A DNA stretch of 64,000 nucleotides, from the NCBI GenBank assembly GCA_934466475.1, contig CAKSLI010000002.1:183136-247135 (forward strand), written 5' to 3'. Below the pieces are notes generated by a model, which had not been told where the DNA came from, ran no database searches, and worked only from the letters and a program-made list of their open reading frames with translations. Positions 59,111-64,000 of the stretch are shown here, piece after piece. The first letter of the stretch is position 1. Each line of letters begins with the position of its first letter. Source of the DNA: an uncultured Oscillospiraceae bacterium (GTDB taxonomy: Bacteria > Bacillota > Clostridia > Oscillospirales > Ruminococcaceae). Both the position numbers and the translations under genes were made by a program.

Positions 59111-59830
59111 ATGTCAACTATTGGTAACATGGCAATGACCCAGGTCAGAATGGCGCAGGTTTCTGCAAAGTACGGCGTAAGCTCCTCAAATCTGTTTGCG
59201 AAGAGTAACGCAAGCTCCAGGACGACCACCAGCGACGCCATGGAGAGCATTCTTAAGAACAAGAACGACTACTTCAAGGCGCAGTACAAGAAGCTGTACA
59301 ACTCGATATTCCCGAGCGAGGAGGACACCGAGAAGGCAGACAAGACGGTCTCCGTGAAGTCAGCGGCCTCTGCGGCAGCGAAATCCTCTGACGACCTCGT
59401 GAGCTACGCTGACTCACTGGATTACGGCGGAACCGTGGACGCTGACGCGGCCTCCAAGAAGATACAGAGCTTCGTTGACGACTACAACAGCATGGTGGAC
59501 GCGCTTGGCGAGTCCGATAATCAGTCGGTGCTCCAGAAAGGCGTTGTGCTGGTGAACACCACAAAGGTGTACAGCAATGCGCTCAGGCGTGCAGGAATCA
59601 CGGTCGGAAGCGACAACAAGCTCACATTCGACAAGGATAAGCTTTCCGGCGTGAAAAACTATGAGTTCAAGTCCACATTCGGCAGAGGCGGCTACGCCTC
59701 AAAGGTGACCCAGAAAGCGCAGCAGATACAGCGGCTCCAGGGAAGCACCGGAAACCTGTTCTCCTATTCGAACAGCGTAACCCCTAGCTACACCTACAAC
59801 ATTGGAGCATTATTCAGCACATACGCATAA
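59111..59830 (+). CDS. Short FliD-related protein
   Basis: A 239-residue protein started at the ATG at 59111, which follows AGGAGG. An upstream in-frame ATG at 59027 lies inside the previous gene. The middle part (IQSFVDDYNSMVDALGE, TFDKDKLSGV) resembles the C-terminal region of FliD, where FVxxYNxLI and xLxxDxxKL are typical. The FliD N-terminal domain is missing. It may be an alternative or minor filament-cap or flagellin-like protein. Position is outside the flagellar operon, with no sigma-D promoter seen. Confidence 0.6.
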   Translation: MSTIGNMAMTQVRMAQVSAKYGVSSSNLFAKSNASSRTTTSDAMESILKNKNDYFKAQYKKLYNSIFPSEEDTEKADKTVSVKSAASAAAKSSDDLVSYADSLDYGGTVDADAASKKIQSFVDDYNSMVDALGESDNQSVLQKGVVLVNTTKVYSNALRRAGITVGSDNKLTFDKDKLSGVKNYEFKSTFGRGGYASKVTQKAQQIQRLQGSTGNLFSYSNSVTPSYTYNIGALFSTYA

Positions 59831-59834
59831 TATA

Positions 59835-59863
59835 AGCCCCGCTGACAAGCGGGGCTATATTTT
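59835..59863 (+). terminator. Terminator of the FliD-related gene
   Basis: AGCCCCGCT and AGCGGGGCT pair around GACA, followed by ATATTTTTAT. Confidence 0.85.
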
Positions 59864-59865
59864 TA

Positions 59866-61071
59866 TCAAAGAAGCTGTGATGACTTTTTGACCGATGTCA
59901 GCTTTTTTATGAACTCATCTATATCAAAGGGGATGATATCAACATCATCCTTATGCTTATACCATTCAACTGCTTCCTTTGTGTCAGCGTGAACTCTCGG
60001 TGCAATAAACACGGAGAATGAATTTTCTTTCTTTTTCTTGTGTTCCAACAGGTGCCGCCTTATCGGAATGATCTCGTTATTTACCTGATCCTGGCGGCCG
60101 CACATGAGCGTTACCTCAACCAGAATATCACAGTCATCATCATGGCAGACAATATCCGAGGTATCACCACCAGCTGTAAACGTAGGCAGTCCCTCGTCAT
60201 CAACAGAATAGTTGGCATTTACATCCAGACCCTTGAAGTGCTGAACCAGTGCTATGCTGGTCAGGAACTCCAAGCGCGTTGGTGCCTTGAGGAATTTGAG
60301 CATATCGTCCTTGCTGGACTTTTTAGTGCTGAGCAGTCTGAGTTCTTCAAAGACCTTGCTCTCAGGATACACCTGCGCATACTTTTTAAGCGCCGCTTTG
60401 CGTATATCAGAGGTATCGGTCTTAACTCCCTTTTCAAGATCCAGGATAACACTGTCGATAGTGCCCATGTACTCATAGAATTCCTGACAGGTCGCATATT
60501 TCTTATAGGCCGTGTAATTCTGGATAACATAGTCGATTTTCTTTTCTTCGAGGGTATTCAGGTCAATAAATCTGCCGTTGCCCCTGAACGATATGATACC
60601 CGTGCTCATCATTTTACGGATATACTCATCGACAGCCTCGCCACATATCTGGCTCATCTTGAATCTTTTTCTCATGGATTCATCCGCGTCAAGCAGATCC
60701 AGGCAAATCTCATAGAAATACTCGTCAGACCCCTTGAATCCCACATCATTTCTTATCTGGATGATCTTCTTATACAGCGCGTCGGCGTCTGAGTCGTTCC
60801 AGCAGATGAAAAGCGACAGCTCCTGGCGGGATACCCCCGCCCCATTCTGCGTTTTGTCAGCTTTCAGCTTGTTGAGGACATTCAGCAGGAGCAGCAGAGG
60901 AACATTGGAATTTTCATTCCTCCTGAAAGGGTTATCGGTCTGATATTTCATCATCGCATTGAGGAATACGTTCTGTATCTTGCGATCGTCAGACGGGCTC
61001 TCCTTGTATGCGTCAATAAGCATGTGTCCGGTGTTTGAGATCCTTATAGGCTTGTCCATCGCATAGAACAC
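59866..61071 (-). CDS. C-terminal fragment of the AlwI-type endonuclease, with nuclease core
   Basis: A 401-residue open frame starting at a GTG at 61071, one codon after the TGA. It contains the rest of the fold and the PD-(D/E)xK-like nuclease core around GGDTSDIV...VEVTL. A start at 61071 or at the ATG at 61059 has no clear Shine-Dalgarno sequence, so independent translation is doubtful. Confidence 0.7.
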   Translation of the reverse strand: MFYAMDKPIRISNTGHMLIDAYKESPSDDRKIQNVFLNAMMKYQTDNPFRRNENSNVPLLLLLNVLNKLKADKTQNGAGVSRQELSLFICWNDSDADALYKKIIQIRNDVGFKGSDEYFYEICLDLLDADESMRKRFKMSQICGEAVDEYIRKMMSTGIISFRGNGRFIDLNTLEEKKIDYVIQNYTAYKKYATCQEFYEYMGTIDSVILDLEKGVKTDTSDIRKAALKKYAQVYPESKVFEELRLLSTKKSSKDDMLKFLKAPTRLEFLTSIALVQHFKGLDVNANYSVDDEGLPTFTAGGDTSDIVCHDDDCDILVEVTLMCGRQDQVNNEIIPIRRHLLEHKKKKENSFSVFIAPRVHADTKEAVEWYKHKDDVDIIPFDIDEFIKKLTSVKKSSQLL

Positions 61072-61074
61072 GAA

Positions 61075-61434
61075 TCAGAACTCCATTGGCAGCTTGAACC
61101 ATGTATCAAAGCGGGAATCCCAGCCCTGTTCAAATCCCGCCTCCTTGTGCTGCTGTGGACTGTTATTAATGATATCGTTTAACTGTTCCTCGGTATAAAC
61201 ATCATCATCGCTATTAAGGATGCGCTTATACTCCGGGGTTCCGACCTGATACACTGTTGAATAGAGTTTTTTGTTCAGCGCCCTGCAAATTATCTTACGA
61301 ATAACATCAGAAGTCAGAGTCTGATTTTCAAATGGAAGCAGGCATTCAATAAATCCTGCAATCCTATCAGGGTTTCTCATTGTAGTAGAAAATGACAATG
61401 GTTTGCGTTCAGTCTTTCTCATAATTAGTAACAT
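61075..61434 (-). CDS. N-terminal fragment of the AlwI-type endonuclease
   Basis: A 119-residue open frame (with the ATG at 61434 or 61422) ending at the TGA at 61075-61077. It carries the family's N-terminal STTMRNPDRI and DTWFKL segments but no catalytic site. It overlaps the end of the methyltransferase gene by up to 26 bases. Confidence 0.7.
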   Translation of the reverse strand: MLLIMRKTERKPLSFSTTMRNPDRIAGFIECLLPFENQTLTSDVIRKIICRALNKKLYSTVYQVGTPEYKRILNSDDDVYTEEQLNDIINNSPQQHKEAGFEQGWDSRFDTWFKLPMEF

Positions 61435-62326
61435 ACACCTCCGCAGAATTTTTCTTCACAGTATTATCGCTGAAACTTATGTAGTTGCTTGAGACCTTAA
61501 ATACTTTGTACTTTTTCGACCACTCAAGCAACAGGGGATTTTCCTGTCCCTTATGCCGCAGAAGATTCGAAACGCCAAACCTCACTCCTCTCTTATCAAG
61601 TTCATCAAGTACCTCATACATTTCTGCTTCCTTTGCCTCATTCCACAGCTTATTGTACTCGCTTGCAGAAATCAGGTGGGGCGGATCCAGATAGACAAAA
61701 GCCCTGCTGTCAAACGTCATTTCAGACAGAAATTCCTTATAATCAAGGCAGCGGAACGCCACCTTGTGCTCTTTCATAAAGCCCAGATACCCGATCAGCG
61801 CATTATATACATTCTTATTAAAATCCACATTGTCGACGGGCAGGTTGAAAGACCCGGCTGAGTTAAAGCGTATCATATGATTAAACCCGAATATCAGAAG
61901 AATATACAGCAGAAGCATATCGGATCTGTCCGCATTGTAATCATTCCGCAGGTCAAGGTATCCTGCCTTATTATAATGGGAATAATATGTCTTTACATAT
62001 TTCCTTTTAAGCTCATCCGGGACTGTTTTTCCCTGATAGGAGCAGGACAGCCTATAATGCTCAATTATCCCGAACAGCTTATCAAGTAGGCTCTGTGGAT
62101 CGTCTGTATACTCTGAGAGCGCTTTATGTAAACCGACAACATACTCATTTATATCATTGGCGATGTAGCTCTGTGCGTTCACGTTGATAAGGGAACTTCC
62201 GCCGCCGACAAATGGCTCGATATACGTTGAAATATCATCCGGGAAGAACTGTGACAGCTGTGGGATCAGCTTATATTTATCGCCTACAAAAAAGAACGGC
62301 GAACGTTTTACCTGTGCTTTCGTCAT
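61409..62326 (-). CDS. D12-class adenine DNA methyltransferase with altered DPPY motif (DPPH)
   Basis: A 305-residue adenine-N6 methyltransferase of the Dam/D12 class. Motif X/I is FFFVGDKYKLIPQLSQFF and YIEPFVGGGSSL; the target loop region contains KTYYSHYNKAG. Motif IV reads YLDPPHLIS, where nearly all relatives have DPPY. The codon CAC is clear in the sequence. The Tyr of this motif stacks on the flipped adenine, so the change may alter or weaken activity. It overlaps both neighbours (ATGA at 62323-62326). As AlwI-type sites are asymmetric, two methyltransferases are expected. Confidence 0.85.
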   Translation of the reverse strand: MTKAQVKRSPFFFVGDKYKLIPQLSQFFPDDISTYIEPFVGGGSSLINVNAQSYIANDINEYVVGLHKALSEYTDDPQSLLDKLFGIIEHYRLSCSYQGKTVPDELKRKYVKTYYSHYNKAGYLDLRNDYNADRSDMLLLYILLIFGFNHMIRFNSAGSFNLPVDNVDFNKNVYNALIGYLGFMKEHKVAFRCLDYKEFLSEMTFDSRAFVYLDPPHLISASEYNKLWNEAKEAEMYEVLDELDKRGVRFGVSNLLRHKGQENPLLLEWSKKYKVFKVSSNYISFSDNTVKKNSAEVYVTNYEKD

Positions 62327-63348
62327 TTCCCGACCCTCGTTATAAACAAAAGTTCCTTGTGATCATCAAATTCTGTCTTGCCAGCGTAAAAAAACCTGTA
62401 TGGCTTTTCAAAAATTTGAGTGCTGCCGCGTCTGTTGAGACTTTCCCTGATTTGCTCAAGCGTGATCTTATTCTGTGAAGATGTGCTTTTGGATTTATAA
62501 GTATTATTATAGGTCACAGCAATGTATTTGGTCTGAAGGCTCTGAACCAGTTCATCAAAAGCCGCAGCAGCACCTGCCCTGCAATATTCAGACATATTCT
62601 CCTCGGCCGGCTTCATAGCCACGCCACGGAGCTCTGGCTTATCCCATTTGACGATAGTTTCCAGCAGATGATAGAACCTGCTGTACTGCCTTCTGTTATA
62701 TGGTGGATCCAAAAAAGCAATGTCACAGCTGATCGACTTTGCAAGCTCATTAGAATCCATGCGATAAATTTTTATCGTTTTGCCGGTAACATCATAAGGG
62801 CGAACCAGCTCGAACGAAAATACGTTCCTGACGCCTTTTCCCTTTATATATGCATCATAGTGCCCCACGGTATTGGCCGCCCTGTCAAGCGAATATATCA
62901 ATGACGAAAGAAGAATATAATACTCCTTTTCAGATATACCGTTTCCATTATACCTGTCCTCAATATCCTGCCCGATAAAACCGATTACCTTTGCATCATC
63001 AGCTGAAAAATACTTGTCTCCATAATTTATCGAAACGTAATTGTCCTCAATATTCGAGACATCCAACGAATTGTAATACTCGCGGACCTTGATCAATCTA
63101 TCCTGGTCATAGGGAAGATCAAGAAAAAAACCTTTATATATCACCCTATTCGAGTACAGAAAATCGTTTATATAAAACGTATCGTATGCATTCATCAGCG
63201 ACTGCGTGACTGCACCAGTTCCTGCAAACACGTCAAAAAAAGAGCTGCACCCGGGGCACTCCGAGTTCAGTTTTTCATCTATCCATTTGCATAGCTTGCT
63301 CTTGCTGCCAACGTATCTTCTATTTTCTATCTGAAACACCACGAACAC
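62323..63348 (-). CDS. Adenine DNA methyltransferase (D12 class) of the AlwI-type system
   Basis: A 341-residue methyltransferase. Motif I is FFDVFAGTGAVTQSLM (~residues 37-52) and motif IV is IAFLDPPYNRRQYSRFY, intact. IENRRYVGSKSKLCKWIDEK at the N-terminus is typical of these enzymes. The frame opens at a GTG at 63348; the GTG at 63342 fits the GAGAGG site better, so the true start may be two codons in. It is the first gene of the restriction-modification operon and protects one strand of the site while the next gene protects the other. Confidence 0.88.
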   Translation of the reverse strand: MFVVFQIENRRYVGSKSKLCKWIDEKLNSECPGCSSFFDVFAGTGAVTQSLMNAYDTFYINDFLYSNRVIYKGFFLDLPYDQDRLIKVREYYNSLDVSNIEDNYVSINYGDKYFSADDAKVIGFIGQDIEDRYNGNGISEKEYYILLSSLIYSLDRAANTVGHYDAYIKGKGVRNVFSFELVRPYDVTGKTIKIYRMDSNELAKSISCDIAFLDPPYNRRQYSRFYHLLETIVKWDKPELRGVAMKPAEENMSEYCRAGAAAAFDELVQSLQTKYIAVTYNNTYKSKSTSSQNKITLEQIRESLNRRGSTQIFEKPYRFFYAGKTEFDDHKELLFITRVGK

Positions 63349-63362
63349 CTCTCAATGCTTTA

Positions 63363-63391
63363 ATTATAACATGTTCAAAACATATTTTCAA
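63363..63391 (-). promoter_or_regulatory. Promoter of the restriction-modification operon, with palindrome
   Basis: Minus strand: TTGAAA (63386-63391), 17 bases, TATAAT (63363-63368). The spacer holds ATGTT-TTG-AACAT, an inverted repeat that could be an operator; no controller (C) protein gene is seen. Confidence 0.65.
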
Positions 63392-63502
63392 CTATATATT
63401 GTTCCCTTTTGTATACACTATCGTCCGATGGCAAAATAGTACGGCGATTCAAATTAGAACCGCCGTCAGCTTTATGCATGAATACATCAAAATATTATAA
63501 AA

Positions 63503-63538
63503 ACAAAAAAACCGCAAAGCATTAAGCAATGCGGTTTG
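63503..63538 (-). terminator. Terminator of the tRNA cluster
   Basis: Minus strand: AACCGCATTGC and GCTTTGCGGTT pair with two internal mismatches around TTAAT, followed by TTTTTT, just downstream of tRNA-Trp. Confidence 0.8.
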
Positions 63539-63543
63539 ATTCG

Positions 63544-63619
63544 TGGCAGGGGCAGAAGGACTTGAACCCTCGACATACGGTTTTGGAGACCGTCGTTCTA
63601 CCAACTGAACTATACCCCT
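63544..63619 (-). tRNA. tRNA-Trp (anticodon CCA)
   Basis: A 76-base cloverleaf beginning AGGGGTA with acceptor partner TGCCCCT and encoded 3' CCA. The anticodon stem ACGGT/ACCGT encloses CTCCAAA, giving anticodon CCA. The TTCAAGTC-type T arm is present. It is the last tRNA of the cluster. Confidence 0.95.
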
Positions 63620-63624
63620 ATTGG

Positions 63625-63701
63625 TGGTGCGCCAACAGGGACTCGAACCCCGGACCGACCGGTTATGAGCCGGTTGCTCTAACCAACTGAGCTATTGGCG
63701 C
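63625..63701 (-). tRNA. tRNA-Met (anticodon CAT)
   Basis: A 77-base tRNA with acceptor GCGCCAA/TTGGCGC, encoded CCA, and anticodon loop CTCATAA giving CAT. The first acceptor pair is matched, so it is an elongator type rather than initiator; a lysidine-modified isoleucine tRNA cannot be excluded from sequence alone. Confidence 0.9.
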
Positions 63702-63725
63702 GAAATTCGGTTGTGGGAAATTAAA

Positions 63726-63800
63726 TGGTGACTCGTGGGGGAATCGAACCCCCGTTTTCGGCGTGAGAGGCCAACGTCTTAACCGCTTGACTAACGAGCC
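63726..63800 (-). tRNA. tRNA-Glu (anticodon CTC)
   Basis: A 75-base tRNA, acceptor GGCTCGT paired with ACGAGTC, encoded CCA. The anticodon stem TTGGC/GCCGA encloses CTCTCAC, giving CTC, which reads GAG. Confidence 0.93.
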
Positions 63801-63844
63801 ATATAAAGATAAGGAACAGGTTTTCGCCTATTCCTTATCAGTGG

Positions 63845-63920
63845 TGGTACAGCTTCAGGGACTCGAACCCTGGACCCACTGATTAAGAGTCAGTTGCTCT
63901 ACCAACTGAGCTAAAGCTGC
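63845..63920 (-). tRNA. tRNA-Lys (anticodon CTT)
   Basis: A 76-base tRNA, acceptor GCAGCTT paired with AAGCTGT, encoded CCA. The anticodon stem ACTGA/TCAGT encloses CTCTTAA, giving CTT, which reads AAG. Confidence 0.94.
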
Positions 63921-63926
63921 ATAAAG

Positions 63927-64000
63927 TGTCGGCGCCTATCTATCTTCCCGGACAGTTGCCCATCGAGTATTGTCGACGCAAGTGAGCTTAACTACTGTGT
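63927..64000 (-). rRNA. rrf: 5S ribosomal RNA, 3' part (truncated by window end)
   Basis: On the minus strand the sequence starts ACACAGTAGTTAAGCTCACT, matching the conserved 5S segment (ACACAG-AGUUAAGCUC), and ends GGCGCCGACA. About 40 bases of the 5' end lie off the right edge. It precedes tRNA-Lys directly, so the tRNAs are probably the tail of an rRNA operon. Confidence 0.88.

Larger units (their letters stand above)
59866..61434 (-). pseudogene. AlwI-type restriction endonuclease interrupted by an in-frame TGA
   Basis: Two adjacent open frames, 61075-61434 (119 residues) and 59866-61071 (401 residues), lie in the same reading frame with only TGA TTC between them. Joined they give ~521 residues, about the length of AlwI-family type IIS nucleases, with matching parts: N-terminal RKPLSFSTTMRNPDRIAGFI and WDSRFDTWFKLPMEF, then RISNTGHMLIDAY, NPFRRNENSNVPLLLLLNVL, and the nuclease core TFTAGGDTSDIVCHD...ILVEVTLMCGRQDQ. 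The TGA could come from a single change of GGA (Gly). The gene is therefore probably inactive, unless the stop is read through or the two parts assemble. Relatives cut near GGATC. Confidence 0.8.

Noticed and set aside
1..64000. CRISPR array, prophage or complete insertion sequence
   Set aside because: No regularly spaced repeats, no transposase, integrase or phage structural gene was seen.

Overview
The window looks like part of the chromosome of a motile, Gram-positive anaerobe of the class Clostridia, most likely Oscillospiraceae (Ruminococcus-like). This is inferred from gene content: a dockerin-bearing secreted protein, a Bacillus/Clostridia-type late flagellar operon (flgM-flgN-flgK-flgL-yviE-fliW-csrA-fliD-fliS), a Gram-positive type IV pilus cluster with a fused PilM-PilN, RNase Y, and many near-consensus sigma-A promoters with 17-base spacers. 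The species cannot be named from the sequence alone.

Layout. 1-1243: 3' end of pncB, a hypothetical gene, a terminator and a 230-bp mobile repeat. 1244-5482: potABCD polyamine importer (minus strand). 5483-20472: mostly minus-strand housekeeping and surface genes: smpB, an LRR-FIVAR-dockerin protein, a polytopic membrane protein, two DUF4430 proteins (one with a transcobalamin-like architecture), a phosphopantetheinyl transferase, a repeat-rich secreted protein, an Rsm22-like methyltransferase, an SGNH hydrolase, a radical SAM protein, an FkbM methyltransferase and an EAL-HDOD protein. 20634-29362: flagellar hook-cap operon behind a sigma-D type promoter; the flagellin gene usually found between csrA and fliD is absent. 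29518-44681: type IV pilus locus with five prepilins, PilT, PilB, a PilD with a large insert, a PilX-like protein, PilO, PilMN and PilC. 45194-46291: rpsF-ssb-rpsR. 46452-52690: a secreted protein, a GNAT acetyltransferase, a small membrane protein, a second full repeat copy, and a MarR-regulated MacB-like ABC transporter. 52823-57245: TetR regulator, a soluble [FeFe]-hydrogenase-like chemoreceptor, rny and its unusual leader. 57670-59830: pyrE, a CofE-like protein and a FliD-related protein. 59866-63348: an AT-rich AlwI-type restriction-modification island whose nuclease gene carries an in-frame TGA. 63544-64000: tRNA-Trp, -Met, -Glu and -Lys and the 3' end of a 5S rRNA, all on the minus strand.

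How it fits together: flagella and type IV pili lie back to back, with an EAL-HDOD protein beside the flagellar operon. A cytosolic chemoreceptor fused to an [FeFe]-hydrogenase fold could link redox or hydrogen state to motility. The strongest candidates for something undescribed are three copies (plus a possible solo end) of a structured MITE-like repeat with 4-bp target duplications and arms that appear to covary, the hydrogenase-chemoreceptor fusion that has lost the proton-shuttle cysteine, and the rny leader with its small ORF. All functions are inferred from sequence features and family knowledge; no searches were run.
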